A stretch of DNA of 64,000 nucleotides from Comamonas thiooxydans (lineage in GTDB: Bacteria; Pseudomonadota; Gammaproteobacteria; Burkholderiales; Burkholderiaceae_C): NCBI RefSeq assembly GCF_002157685.2, contig NZ_AP026738.1, positions 3,534,001 through 3,598,000 on the forward strand, read 5' to 3'. A program made the translations under genes and the position numbers. The stretch's first letter is position 1, and each line of letters begins with the position of its first letter. This document shows positions 37,172 through 46,125 of this stretch, one piece after another. Below the pieces are notes generated by a model. That model did not search any database and was not told the origin of the DNA. It worked only from the letters and a program-made list of their open reading frames with translations.

Positions 37172-38068
37172 ATGCAAATCGCTTTCATCGGTCTGGGCAA
37201 TATGGGTGCCCCCATGGCCGTCAATCTGGCCAAGGCCGGCCACAGTGTCAAAGCCTTCGACCTGAGCCAGGAGGCCATCGCCAAGGTCGTGGCCGCCGGA
37301 GCACAGGCGGCCTCCAGTGCCCAGGAAGCCGTGCAAGGCGCCGAAGCCGTCATCACCATGCTGCCCGCCAGCCAGCATGTAGAGAGCCTGTTCCTGGGCC
37401 GCGACGGCGCGGCCGGTCTGCTCGCGCACATCGCCAAGGGCACGCTGGTCATCGACAGCTCCACCATCGCCGCGGCCACCAGCCAGAAGGTGGCCAAGGC
37501 GGCCCAAGCAGCGGGCATAGACTTCATCGACGCCCCGGTCTCGGGTGGCACCGGCGGTGCAATTGCCGGCACGCTGACCTTCATGGTGGGCGGCAGCGAC
37601 GCGCAACTGGCACGCGCCCAGCCATTGCTGGAAAAAATGGGCGCCAATATCTTCCACGCTGGCGGTGTCGGCGCGGGCCAGACGGCCAAGATCTGCAACA
37701 ACATGCTGCTGGGCATTCTGATGGTGGGCACCAGCGAAGCAATCGCCCTGGGCGTGGCCAACGGTCTGGACCCCAAGGTGCTGTCCGAAATCATGCGCCG
37801 CAGCTCGGGCGGCAACTGGGCCCTGGAAAAATACAACCCCTTCCCCGGCGTACACGAGAACGCACCGGCCAGCAAGGGCTATGCAGGCGGCTTCGGCACG
37901 GACCTGATGCTCAAGGATCTGGGCCTGGCGCAGGACAACGCCACGGCCAACCGCGCCAGCACGCCGCTGGGCGGCATGGCGCGCTCCATCTATGCAGCGC
38001 ACAGCCTGTCCGGCCATGGCGGCGAAGACTTTTCCAGCATCATCAAGATGCTGCAGAAAAAGGCCTGA
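37172..38068 (+). CDS. mmsB: 3-hydroxyisobutyrate dehydrogenase
   Basis: A 298-residue NAD-dependent enzyme converting 3-hydroxyisobutyrate to methylmalonate semialdehyde, the step before MmsA. Rossmann motif IAFIGLGNMGAPMAVNL (3-19), substrate segment FIDAPVSGGTGGAIAGTLTF, catalytic Lys in GAGQTAKICNNMLLG, and LMLKDLGLAQ near the end match the family. AAGGAGACAGAC precedes the ATG. The 72-base gap before it contains a copy of the local intergenic repeat family. It overlaps nothing and is followed four bases later by a cupin gene. Confidence 0.95.
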   Translation: MQIAFIGLGNMGAPMAVNLAKAGHSVKAFDLSQEAIAKVVAAGAQAASSAQEAVQGAEAVITMLPASQHVESLFLGRDGAAGLLAHIAKGTLVIDSSTIAAATSQKVAKAAQAAGIDFIDAPVSGGTGGAIAGTLTFMVGGSDAQLARAQPLLEKMGANIFHAGGVGAGQTAKICNNMLLGILMVGTSEAIALGVANGLDPKVLSEIMRRSSGGNWALEKYNPFPGVHENAPASKGYAGGFGTDLMLKDLGLAQDNATANRASTPLGGMARSIYAAHSLSGHGGEDFSSIIKMLQKKA

Positions 38069-38072
38069 GACC

Positions 38073-38405
38073 ATGGCCCTGCCCCACGCCCAACCCGGGG
38101 TTCCGGTCGAAGTGCAGCCCTACGGCACTTCGCTGGGAAACCAGAAGACCGCTGCACTGTTCAAGTCCGACACCCTGGAAGTGATCCGTCTGGTGTTGAT
38201 GGCAGGCAAGCGCCTGCCTGCGCATCAGTTGCAGGGCGAACTGACGATTCAATGTCTGGAGGGACGGCTCGCCGTCATCCAGGGCGCAAGCCGCCAGACA
38301 CTGAGCGCGGGGCAGTTGCTGTTTTTGCCCGCCCAAGCCATGCATGAGGTCGAGGGCGAGCTCGACTCCTCGGCCCTGATCACCATCGTGCTGCACAACC
38401 ACTAA
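38073..38405 (+). CDS. Small cupin-fold protein (paralogue A)
   Basis: A 110-residue single-cupin protein. LFKSDTLEVIRLVLMAGKRL and IQCLEGRLAVIQG form the first cupin motif, LLFLPAQAMHEVEGELDSSA the second. A His in each motif (LPAHQ and AMHEV) may bind metal. It starts four bases after mmsB. A paralogue is encoded at 48138-48473. No function can be assigned. Confidence 0.8.
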   Translation: MALPHAQPGVPVEVQPYGTSLGNQKTAALFKSDTLEVIRLVLMAGKRLPAHQLQGELTIQCLEGRLAVIQGASRQTLSAGQLLFLPAQAMHEVEGELDSSALITIVLHNH

Positions 38406-38488
38406 CCACCAGACCCGGTCACCGGCCAGCTGACCCCGCTATGCTGCAGCGGATATCACAGCTGGCCTCCGGGCTTGAAGCCTGTCAA

Positions 38489-38521
38489 GCTGTCAGCACC
38501 GATCCAGCAAGCGCTGACAGC
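38489..38521. terminator. Possible hairpin after cupin gene
   Basis: A 9-bp inverted repeat (GCTGTCAGC / GCTGACAGC) with a 15-base loop and no T-run. It is either a weak terminator or an operator for the downstream gene. The rest of 38406-38677 shows nothing else. Confidence 0.35.
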
Positions 38522-38677
38522 CATTCTTTCCGAAGCGGACGGCTCCTGCTGAAGACTCCTTGTCTGCCCACGCAAATCGACTCCTGCTGACGCTTGCCAC
38601 GGTGGTGCAAATCGCTGCCCTGTGTTTAAGATGGCCCCAGAGGAAGTGATCGCTGCGTTGCTCTCAAGGAGTTCTCC

Positions 38678-39766
38678 ATGATGAAGCTGACTGGACAGAA
38701 CATTCTCATCCTCGGCGCCGGCAAGATCGGCTCAACGATCGCCGACATGGCTGCCGAGCTGCATGAAGCCACCGTCACGCTGGCCGATATGCAGCCCCCG
38801 CCCGGCAACGACCCGCAGATCCGCCCCCTGCAGCTGGACATCGACGACGATGCGGCACTGAGCCGCGCGCTGCAGCAGCACTCGCTGGTCATCAATGCCC
38901 TGCCTTTCTTCTGTGCCGAGCGCGTGGCCCGGGCTGCGGCGCGGCAGGGCGTGCATTACTTCGATCTGACCGAGGATGTGGCGGCCATGCGTGCCATACA
39001 GGACATGGCGACGCAGGCGCGCTCGGTACTGATGCCGCAATGCGGACTGGCACCGGGTCTGATCGGCATGCTGGGCGGCCATCTGGCCCAGCAGTTCGAC
39101 GAGCTGTTCGATCTGCAGCTGCGCGTGGGCGCGCTCACGCGCCATGCGACGAATGCGCTGCGCTACCACTTCACCTGGAGCGTGGACGGCGTCATCAACG
39201 AATACTGCAAGCCCTGCAACACCATCGTCAACGGACAGCCCATGCTGGTGCCGCCGCTGGAGGGGGTCGAGCCGCTGATCCTGGACGGCGAGAACTTCGA
39301 GGCCTTCAACACCTCGGGCGGCCTGGGCACGCTGTGCGAGACGCTGCAGGGCCGCGTGCGCAACCTCAACTACAAGACCATACGCCACCCTGGCCACCGC
39401 GACGCCATGCATTTGCTGTTGCACGGCCTGCGCCTGATCGAGCGACGCGATCTGCTGCGCCAGGTGCTCGAAGGCGCGGTGCCCCACAGCCGCGAAGACA
39501 TGGTGGTGGTAGCCGCCATGGCCAGCGGCAAGCGCGCTGGCCGGCTGGAGCAGCTGACGCGCGGTGCCCGCATCTTCGGTGCGGCGCTGCGCGGCAGACA
39601 GCGCACGGCCATAGAGCTGACGACCTCGGCCGGCATGCTGGCCGCCGTGGAGCTGTTCGCCACGGGCCAGTTGCCCCAGCAAGGCTTTGTGCGCCAGGAG
39701 CAATGCACGCTGGCCGCACTCTCAAGCACCCGCGTGGCCCCCTACTTCGACGGCCTGCTCGGCTGA
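38678..39766 (+). CDS. Saccharopine-dehydrogenase-family protein, probable lysine 6-dehydrogenase
   Basis: A 362-residue NAD(P)-dependent enzyme. N-terminal ILILGAGKIGSTIADMAAEL is the Rossmann motif; VINALPFFCAERVARAAARQ and YFDLTEDVAAMRAI follow, and PQCGLAPGLIGMLGGHLAQ carries the Cys region typical of lysine 6-dehydrogenase-type members. It is placed 34 bases before an ALDH7 gene. That pairing suggests direct oxidation of lysine to aminoadipate semialdehyde (in equilibrium with piperideine-6-carboxylate), then to aminoadipate. Specificity within the family is inference. AAGGAGTTCTCC precedes the ATG. Confidence 0.8.
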   Translation: MMKLTGQNILILGAGKIGSTIADMAAELHEATVTLADMQPPPGNDPQIRPLQLDIDDDAALSRALQQHSLVINALPFFCAERVARAAARQGVHYFDLTEDVAAMRAIQDMATQARSVLMPQCGLAPGLIGMLGGHLAQQFDELFDLQLRVGALTRHATNALRYHFTWSVDGVINEYCKPCNTIVNGQPMLVPPLEGVEPLILDGENFEAFNTSGGLGTLCETLQGRVRNLNYKTIRHPGHRDAMHLLLHGLRLIERRDLLRQVLEGAVPHSREDMVVVAAMASGKRAGRLEQLTRGARIFGAALRGRQRTAIELTTSAGMLAAVELFATGQLPQQGFVRQEQCTLAALSSTRVAPYFDGLLG

Positions 39767-39800
39767 GGCCTGTATCTCACACCCATCAGGAGGGAATGCC

Positions 39801-41321
39801 ATGACTGCCATCTCCGCGACCGACTTCCAGACCGTGCTGAGCCGCTGCGGCATAGCGCTGCAGGCCCTTGCAGGCAAGGACATCAGCGTGCACTCGCCCA
39901 TCGACGGCACGGAACTGGCCAGCCTGGCCGCCCTGCCCGGTGCCCAGATCCCGCCGGTCATAGACCACGCAGTGCAGGCTTTCAAGCAATGGCGTCTGGT
40001 GCCCGCCCCGGTGCGCGGCGAGCTGGTGCGGCTCTGGGGCGAGGAGTTGCGCAGCGCCAAGGCCGATATAGGCCATGTGATTTCCTGCGAGGTCGGCAAG
40101 ATAGCTCAGGAGGGCCTGGGCGAGGTGCAGGAAGGCGTGGACATCTGCGAATTTGCGCTGGGCCTGTCGCGCCAGCTGCACGGCAAGACCATTGTTTCCG
40201 AGCGTCCCGGCCACCGCATCATGGAGCAATACCACCCGCTGGGGCCGGTGGCCGTCATCACGGCCTTCAACTTTCCGAGTGCCGTGTTTGCGTGGAACGC
40301 GGCGATTGCCCTGGTCTGCGGCAACCCGGTGATCTTCAAGCCATCCGACAAGGCGCCGCTATCGGGCCTCGCCACCTTCAAGGCACTGGAGCGCGCCATT
40401 GCCCGGTTTGGCGACCGCGCACCAGCAGGTCTGGCGCAGATCGTGCTGGGCGGCGCGGCAGTCGCCGAGGCCCTGGTGGACAGCCCCCGGATTGCGCTGA
40501 TATCAGCCACGGGATCGAGCCGCATGGGCCGCGCCGTGGGACCCAAGGTGGCAGCGCGCTTTGGCAAGCGCATTCTGGAGCTGGGCGGCAACAATGCCAT
40601 GGTGGTCACGCCGGCAGCCGACCTGGATCTGGCCGTGCGCGCCATTGTCTTCAGCGCCGTGGGCACGGCCGGCCAGCGCTGCACCTCGCTGCGCCGCCTG
40701 ATCGTGCACCGCGATGTCAAACAGCCGCTGCTGGACAGGTTGCTGCCGGCCTACCGCAGTCTGCGTATCGGCAACCCGCTGCAGCCGGATACCCTGGTCG
40801 GCCCCCTGATCAACCAGGCATCGTTCGAAGCCCTGCAGCACTCGCTGAGTCAGGCGCTGAAAGACGGCGGCCATTTGCTCACGGGCGGCCAGCGCCAGCT
40901 GGAGCAGCAGTTTCCCCAGGGCTTCTATGTGGCTCCGGCCATTGTGGACATGCCGGCCCAGACCGGCATCGTGCGGCACGAGACCTTCGCCCCCCTGCTC
41001 TATGTGCTGAGCTACGACGAGCTGGAGCAGGCCATTGCGCTCAACAACGATGTGCCTCAGGGCCTGTCCTCCTGCATCTTCTCCAACGATCTGCGCGAGG
41101 TGGAGCTGTTCCTGAGCGCGGCTGGCTCGGATTGCGGCATGGCCAATGTCAATATCGGGCCCAGCGGTGCCGAAATCGGCGGCGCCTTTGGCGGCGAAAA
41201 AGAGACTGGTGGCGATCGCGAAAGCGGCTCCGACGCCTGGAAGCAATACATGCGCCGCACGACCAACACCATCAACTATTCCCGCGAGCTGCCGCTGGCC
41301 CAGGGCATTCAGTTCGGGTGA
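39801..41321 (+). CDS. amaB: ALDH7-family aminoadipate-semialdehyde dehydrogenase
   Basis: A 506-residue aldehyde dehydrogenase of the ALDH7/antiquitin type. TAFNFPSAVFAWNAAIALVC, the SATGSSRMGRAVGPKVAARF segment, ILELGGNNAMVVTPAADLDL and VGTAGQRCTSLRRLIVH (catalytic Cys) lead to the diagnostic C-terminus GGEKETGGDRESGSDAWKQY. The natural substrate in homologues is alpha-aminoadipic semialdehyde, consistent with the upstream gene. AGGAGGGAATGCC precedes the ATG. A degraded copy of this gene's last ~100 bases lies at 47337-47437. The gene symbol is by homology. Confidence 0.9.
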   Translation: MTAISATDFQTVLSRCGIALQALAGKDISVHSPIDGTELASLAALPGAQIPPVIDHAVQAFKQWRLVPAPVRGELVRLWGEELRSAKADIGHVISCEVGKIAQEGLGEVQEGVDICEFALGLSRQLHGKTIVSERPGHRIMEQYHPLGPVAVITAFNFPSAVFAWNAAIALVCGNPVIFKPSDKAPLSGLATFKALERAIARFGDRAPAGLAQIVLGGAAVAEALVDSPRIALISATGSSRMGRAVGPKVAARFGKRILELGGNNAMVVTPAADLDLAVRAIVFSAVGTAGQRCTSLRRLIVHRDVKQPLLDRLLPAYRSLRIGNPLQPDTLVGPLINQASFEALQHSLSQALKDGGHLLTGGQRQLEQQFPQGFYVAPAIVDMPAQTGIVRHETFAPLLYVLSYDELEQAIALNNDVPQGLSSCIFSNDLREVELFLSAAGSDCGMANVNIGPSGAEIGGAFGGEKETGGDRESGSDAWKQYMRRTTNTINYSRELPLAQGIQFG

Positions 41322-41377
41322 GGCACAGGACCGCAGCCCGTGACTGCCAGGGAAACCATGCAACGCGGACTCCGGGG

Positions 41378-42295
41378 TTAGCGAACTCCATTCGAGAGTC
41401 CTGACTGTCCGGCTTCCACCAGGTTCTGCACGCTGGCCACAAAGGCCTCGAGCACGGCCGGCATGCCCTGTGGCCGCCAGGCCAGCACGGCCGGCGTGGT
41501 CACCCGGCTGCCGCGCAGCGCCGCAAAGCGCACGCCGTTCATGCCCACGGTCTGCATGCAGACAGGCACCAGGGCCACTCCCTGCCCGGCCGAGACCAGG
41601 GCCATGACGGTCAGCCACTGGCGCGCGGCATGCCGTGTATGGGGATGGATGCCGGCCTGCTGCAGACAGGCGATGACGTTGTCGTAGTTGGCCGGAGCCA
41701 CCTCGCGCGCAAACATCACAAAAGTGTCCTGGGCCAGTTCGCGTAGATCGATTTCGCCGCGCTGGGCCAGCGCATGGTCGCTGGGCAGGCAGCAGACAAA
41801 AGGCTCCTCGCCTATGGACAGCGTGCGTATATCGTCCTGCGGCGTGCCGATGTTGAGAAAGCCACAGTCGATCTGCCCGCTGGCAATGGCCTGCAGTTGG
41901 TCGCGCGTCGACATCTCGTGCAGGCATAGCTCGACCAGCGGGCGCTCGGCGCGAAAGGCCCGGCAAAACCCCGGCACCTGCCGGTAAACCATGGACCCCG
42001 TGATGCCGATGTCCAGCCGCCCTTGCAAGCCCTGGGCCACGCCGCGCACCACCTCGGCCGCATGCTGGAGCTGGGCCAGCACCTTGCGCGCCTCGTGCAA
42101 GAAAGCCTCGCCTGCGGGCGTGAGTTTCACGTTCTTGGCATCGCGCTCCATGAGCACCGTGCCCAGATCCTGCTCCAGCGCCTTGAGCGCCATGCTCAGC
42201 GGCGGCTGGGTGATGCACAGGCGCTGTGCGGCCCGGCCGAAGTGCAGCTCTTCGGCCAGGACCACAAAGTAACGCAGCAAATGGGTTTTCATCAT
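41378..42295 (-). CDS. LysR-family transcriptional regulator
   Basis: A 305-residue LysR regulator: DNA-binding domain 1-60 (LHFGRAAQRLCITQPPLSMA and LKALEQDLGTVLMERDAKNV), then an effector domain with EEPFVCCLPSDHALAQRG. The N-terminus MKTHLLRYFVVLAEELHFG is typical; two adjacent ATGs (42295 and 42292) are possible starts. The frame continues upstream to 42397 without similarity. Convergent with amaB and separated from the next gene by about 900 bases of repeats, so no divergent target is apparent; it may regulate the lysine genes in trans. Confidence 0.9.
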   Translation of the reverse strand: MMKTHLLRYFVVLAEELHFGRAAQRLCITQPPLSMALKALEQDLGTVLMERDAKNVKLTPAGEAFLHEARKVLAQLQHAAEVVRGVAQGLQGRLDIGITGSMVYRQVPGFCRAFRAERPLVELCLHEMSTRDQLQAIASGQIDCGFLNIGTPQDDIRTLSIGEEPFVCCLPSDHALAQRGEIDLRELAQDTFVMFAREVAPANYDNVIACLQQAGIHPHTRHAARQWLTVMALVSAGQGVALVPVCMQTVGMNGVRFAALRGSRVTTPAVLAWRPQGMPAVLEAFVASVQNLVEAGQSGLSNGVR

Positions 42296-43189
42296 GTTTC
42301 GCAAAGTTTGGCCAAGACCATACCCCATGCCACCAGAAGCCGAGGTTTCGCGCCCGGCTGGTGGCAAACCCGGCCGTTCATTTGCTTCAGTCACCAACTT
42401 CTGCTGTCAGGCCGACGCAGTAAAAATTTCAAGTCAGATCAGCCTCTAACCCCATCACAGAAAGTGCAAGTAGCTATCAAAACAGCATTGCTTTGTTGCT
42501 TACGACAGAGGCCTTGCCGGCCACGCCGGGATTTCGCCCCGGCGGGCGACTCACTTTCTGTTGCCAGAAAGTAAGCCAAGAGCGCAACCCGACCATCTGC
42601 GTCCCTGCGCTGCGCTCCGGGAAAACCTGCGTCATGCCATTCGATCTGCGCTGCCGCCCAGCTCGCTGCGCGGCACGCCGCTTCGCTCAGACAGGCGGCG
42701 GCAAGCCAGTTCACGATGCAACGCTGTCCTGCGGCAGCGTTGCCCGCAGCCCGAACCGCGTGCCGCAGGCGCAGACACACGGGTGAATGCGGGCGGCCTG
42801 CAAGAGTTGTGACGAGATCAACCTCAAACGCTTATTCAAAAGCGATAGCCGATATCAAGAAACAAAGAAGCTATCTTGATTCGCCCTCTTGTGCCCACGC
42901 CCGCAGGCGCAGCCGCAGGGACGGGGGCAGCGGGGCTGTGTTCTTTGCTTACTTTCTTGGGGGCGGCCTTCCGTCACAAGCAAGAAAGTGAGGCGGCTGG
43001 CGGGCCGAGACCCGCTCTCTGCAAGCAAACCAAGCAAGTCATTAGCTTCGCTCACCATCTCGTGCTGCTAAGCAGCCGCAACGCAGATTTCAAGAAAAAT
43101 CAGCCTCTAGGCCAGTCACAGAAAGCGCAAGTAGCTATCAAAAACAGCAGCGCTTCGTTTGCTTGACCTCCCCCCTGCCGCTCGGCCGA
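42296..43189. repeat. Repeat-rich intergenic interval with paired elements
   Basis: 894 bases with no supported gene. Two diverged direct repeats of about 60-100 bases lie at 42424-42490 and 43084-43152, sharing ATTTCAA, CAGCCTCTA and AAGTAGCTATCAAAA. A third, partial copy is near 42811-42880. Two hairpin-like elements with ACTTTCT / AGAAAGT arms occur at 42553-42572 and 42951-42990. The GC-rich stretch 42580-42790 contains open frames on both strands that look like by-products of composition. The pattern matches mosaic intergenic repeats I recall from Comamonadaceae; family assignment needs a genome search. Confidence 0.6.
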
Positions 43190-44353
43190 TCAATAGGACT
43201 TGGGCAAGCCCAGAACCTTCTCGGCAATAAAGCACATGATGAGCTGCGGGCTCACGGGCGCCAGGCGCGGAATCCACGACTCGCGCATATAGCGCTCCAC
43301 ATGGAACTCCTTGGCATAGCCCATGCCGCCATGCGTGAAGATGGCGGTCTCGCAGGCCTTGGCGCAGGCTTCGGCGGCCAGGTACTTGGCGGCATTGGCC
43401 TCAGCGCCGCAGGGCAGGCCCTTGTCATAGAGGAAGGCGGCCTTCTGCACCATCAGGTGTGCGGCCTCCAGCCCCATCCAGGCCTGGGCCAGCGGGTGCT
43501 GCACGCCCTGGTTCTGGCCTATGGGCCGGTCGAAGACCACGCGTTCGTTCGCGTACTGGGTGGCGCGCGCCAGGGCCGCACGGCCCAGGCCCACAGCTTC
43601 GGCCGCGATCAGGATACGCTCGGGATTGAGGCCGTGCAGGATGTACGAAAAGCCCTTGCCCTCCTCGCCGATGCGGTCCTGCACCGGGATGCGCAGCCCG
43701 TCGATGAAGAGCTGGTTGGTGTCCACGCATTTTCGGCCCATCTTCTCGATCTCGGTCACGGCGATGCGGCTGCGGTCCAGGTCGGTGTAGAACAGCGACA
43801 GGCCCTCGGTACCCTTGCACTCCTCCACGGGCCTGGTGCGAGCCAGCAGCAATATCTTGTTGGCCACCTGGGCCGTGGAGATGAAGACCTTCTGCCCGTG
43901 CACCACATAGACATCGCCGTCGCGCACGGCACGGGTCTGCAGCTTGAGGGTGTTGAGTCCGGCATTGGGTTCGGTCACGCCGAAGCAGGCCTTGTCCCGG
44001 CCCGCGATCAGCGGCGGCAGCCAGCGCTGTCTTTGCTCGTCCGTGCCGAAGACCACGGCCGGATGCAGGCCGAAGATGTTCATGTGCACGGCCGAGGCCC
44101 CCGACAGGCCGGCCCCCGTGGCCGAGATGGTGTGCATCATCAGCGCCGCTTCGGTGATTCCCAGTCCCGCGCCGCCGAACTCCTCGGGCATGGCAATGCC
44201 CAGCCAGCCGGCTTCGGCCAGGGCCTGATGGAAGTCGTGCGGAAAGCCGCCATCCCTGTCCTTCTTCAGCCAGTAGTCATCGTCGAAAGGCGTGCAGACA
44301 CGCTGCACGGCTTCCCGGATCTGTTCCTGCTCGGCGCTCCATAAAAAATCCAT
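43190..44353 (-). CDS. Acyl-CoA dehydrogenase, atypical C-terminus
   Basis: A 387-residue acyl-CoA dehydrogenase with the usual order: helical N-terminus, FGVTEPNAGLNTLKLQTRAV, KVFISTAQVANKILLLARTR, and FDRPIGQNQGVQHPLAQAW. Unlike the enzyme at 34948-36114, its C-terminus reads RESWIPRLAPVSPQLIMCFI where most members have a Y/L-EGT motif with the catalytic Glu. The base may be elsewhere (as in isovaleryl- or long-chain enzymes) or the reaction may differ. ATG 44353 has GAGAGAAG upstream. Last gene of an operon with a cupin, a CoA-transferase and a Bug receptor. Confidence 0.88.
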   Translation of the reverse strand: MDFLWSAEQEQIREAVQRVCTPFDDDYWLKKDRDGGFPHDFHQALAEAGWLGIAMPEEFGGAGLGITEAALMMHTISATGAGLSGASAVHMNIFGLHPAVVFGTDEQRQRWLPPLIAGRDKACFGVTEPNAGLNTLKLQTRAVRDGDVYVVHGQKVFISTAQVANKILLLARTRPVEECKGTEGLSLFYTDLDRSRIAVTEIEKMGRKCVDTNQLFIDGLRIPVQDRIGEEGKGFSYILHGLNPERILIAAEAVGLGRAALARATQYANERVVFDRPIGQNQGVQHPLAQAWMGLEAAHLMVQKAAFLYDKGLPCGAEANAAKYLAAEACAKACETAIFTHGGMGYAKEFHVERYMRESWIPRLAPVSPQLIMCFIAEKVLGLPKSY

Positions 44354-44375
44354 GGCGACTTCTCTCAATCAGTTG

Positions 44376-44441
44376 AATTTCAATGAAATCCGCCTCAAAC
44401 GCCTGTCTGACAAGCGCTATCAGCTATTGTTTTTAATCACT
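44376..44441 (+). repeat. Full-length copy of the dispersed intergenic repeat
   Basis: Between the acyl-CoA dehydrogenase and cupin genes. It reads ATTTCAATGAAATCCGCCTC, then AAACGCCTGTCTGACAAGCG, then CTATCAGCTATTGTTTTTA. It contains two short palindromic cores (TTTCAATGAAA, and CGCCTGTCTGACAAGCG imperfect) and matches related copies at 37105-37160, 42424-42490, 43084-43152 and 53578-53615. Confidence 0.6.
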
Positions 44442-44829
44442 CAGGTCGGCGCACGCGCGCGGGGTTTTCGCCATAGGGCGGGCTGTAGATGACCAGCAGA
44501 CGCACGGGCTGGTCGCTGGTGACGCGAAACACATGCATGCAGTCCTCCGGGAAGAAGCAGGTGTCGCCCGGCTGCATGGCAAAGCGCTCGGTCTGACCCT
44601 GGCTTTGCACCTCCACCTCGGCCGTGCCGTCCAGCAGATAACAGGCCTGCTCCATGCCTGGGTGGGCATGCGGCAGCGCACCGCCGCCTTTTTCCAGCGT
44701 TCCGAGCACCACTTCCATATGCTGGGCGCCGACATTGGCCTGGCTGACCAGGCGCCGGTTCACCGTGCCGTGGTGGTTGGCGGGGCTGTACCCCTGTACA
44801 TCCTGCTCGCGGATCAGATAGCGGGGCAT
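44437..44829 (-). CDS. Cupin-domain protein in carboxylate operon
   Basis: A 130-residue single-cupin protein. The first motif is PHAHPGMEQACYLLDGTAEV with His ligands, the second PGDTCFFPEDCMHVFRVTS. It begins MPRYLIREQDVQGYSPANHH and overlaps the end of the CoA-transferase gene by 16 bases, so it is translationally coupled. Function unknown; cupins in such operons may be isomerases, hydrolases or ligand-binding proteins. The frame is open far upstream, but only this start gives cupin sequence. Confidence 0.85.
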   Translation of the reverse strand: MPRYLIREQDVQGYSPANHHGTVNRRLVSQANVGAQHMEVVLGTLEKGGGALPHAHPGMEQACYLLDGTAEVEVQSQGQTERFAMQPGDTCFFPEDCMHVFRVTSDQPVRLLVIYSPPYGENPARVRRPE

Positions 44830-46124
44830 ATGTCTGTCTCTCTTTGGTCCTTGGATGACGAAGCCTGCATGCAGCCACCGCTGACCTGCAGTGCGGCGAT
44901 CTGCGCCTCGCCCAGGCCCGCTTCGCGCAGCACCTGCAGCGTGTGCTGGCCCAGTTGCGGTGCCGCGCTGGCCTCGCGGTCCGGGGGGGTGGCGCTCCAC
45001 TGCGTGGGATTGGCCGTGGTGCGCAACCGACCCTCGCTGGGGTGCTCGATCTCGCGCACAAAGCCCGTGGCTGCATGGTGCGGATCGGCCAGCAAGTCCT
45101 CGGGAGAGGCCATGGGCATATTCGGCACGTCGGCCGCATCGAGCAGCGCACGCCACTCGGCCGTGCTGCGCTCGCGCATCAGGCTCGCCACCTCGGCATA
45201 GACCGCATCGATATTCGCCGCGCGCTGGCCGTGGGTGGCGAACATGGGCTCGCGCATGCGCTCGCCCTGGCCTATGGCGTTGAAGAAGCTGTGCCAATGC
45301 TTGTCGTTGTAGATCAGCACGCAGAGATGACCGTCGCTGGTGCGGTAAGGCTTGCGATGGCGCGTCAGCAGCCGCGCATAGCCGGCATCGCCCAGCGGCG
45401 GCTCGAAGCTCAGCCCGGCCATGTGATCGCCCAGGATGAACTGCGTCATGGCCTCGAACATGGGCACGACCACCGCCTGCCCCTGGCCGCTCTTCTCGCG
45501 CGCATAAAGCGCAGCCGTGACCGCATAGACCGCATGCAGGCCCGTGACCCGGTCGCCCAGCGTCATGGGCGCATAGGACGGCTCGCCTCCGCCGTACTGC
45601 TGAGCCAGCCAGGGCACGCCGGTCGCCCCCTGGATCAGATCGTCGTAGGCCGGCCTGGCCGCATAGGGGCCGGCCTGATCGAAGCCGCAGCAGCTCACAT
45701 GAATCAGGCGCGGATGGCTCTGCTCCAGCGTCTGCCAGTCCAGCCCCAACCGGGCCATGGCCTGGGGCCGCACATTGCTGATAAAGACATCGGCATCGTC
45801 CAGCAGTTGCAGCAGCGCCTGGCGCGCTGCGGTCTGCTTGAGATCCAGCACCACGGAGCGCTTGCCCTGGTTGGCCTGCAGAAAAATGGGGCCCATGCCG
45901 GGGTTGCGCATGGGGCCTACATGGCGCATGTTGTCGCCTTCGGGCGACTCCACCTTGATCACATCGGCGCCCAGGGCGGCCAGAATCTGCGTGGCAAACG
46001 GCCCCATGATCACCGAGGTCATGTCCACGATCCTGACGCCGGCCAATGGACCGGCCGAAGTACCCGCTGAGGGGCCCGCTGTGCGGCCTGCAGCCTGACT
46101 GCTATCGCTGTGCATGCTCGTCAT
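44814..46124 (-). CDS. CaiB/BaiF (family III) CoA-transferase
   Basis: A 436-residue family III CoA-transferase. After an Ala/Gly/Pro-rich N-terminal stretch (about 10-28) comes GVRIVDMTSVIMGPFATQIL, then LGADVIKVESPEGDNMR, and FDQAGPYAARPAYDDLIQGA with the expected catalytic Asp (about residue 161). LLTRHRKPYRTSDGHLCVLI is the small-domain segment. It would activate a carboxylic acid as its CoA thioester. The start at 46124 follows the Bug receptor stop by one base. With the acyl-CoA dehydrogenase it suggests CoA-dependent breakdown of an unknown acid imported via the Bug receptor. Confidence 0.93.
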   Translation of the reverse strand: MTSMHSDSSQAAGRTAGPSAGTSAGPLAGVRIVDMTSVIMGPFATQILAALGADVIKVESPEGDNMRHVGPMRNPGMGPIFLQANQGKRSVVLDLKQTAARQALLQLLDDADVFISNVRPQAMARLGLDWQTLEQSHPRLIHVSCCGFDQAGPYAARPAYDDLIQGATGVPWLAQQYGGGEPSYAPMTLGDRVTGLHAVYAVTAALYAREKSGQGQAVVVPMFEAMTQFILGDHMAGLSFEPPLGDAGYARLLTRHRKPYRTSDGHLCVLIYNDKHWHSFFNAIGQGERMREPMFATHGQRAANIDAVYAEVASLMRERSTAEWRALLDAADVPNMPMASPEDLLADPHHAATGFVREIEHPSEGRLRTTANPTQWSATPPDREASAAPQLGQHTLQVLREAGLGEAQIAALQVSGGCMQASSSKDQRETDICPAI

Positions 46125-46125
46125 C

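Noticed and set aside
40503..42218. 571-codon minus-strand open frame
   Set aside because: It runs antisense through the ALDH7 3' end and out of frame over the LysR gene; both underlying genes are well supported.
42439..42991. Small open frames in the repeat interval
   Set aside because: They lie in GC-rich repeat sequence on both strands with no coding evidence.
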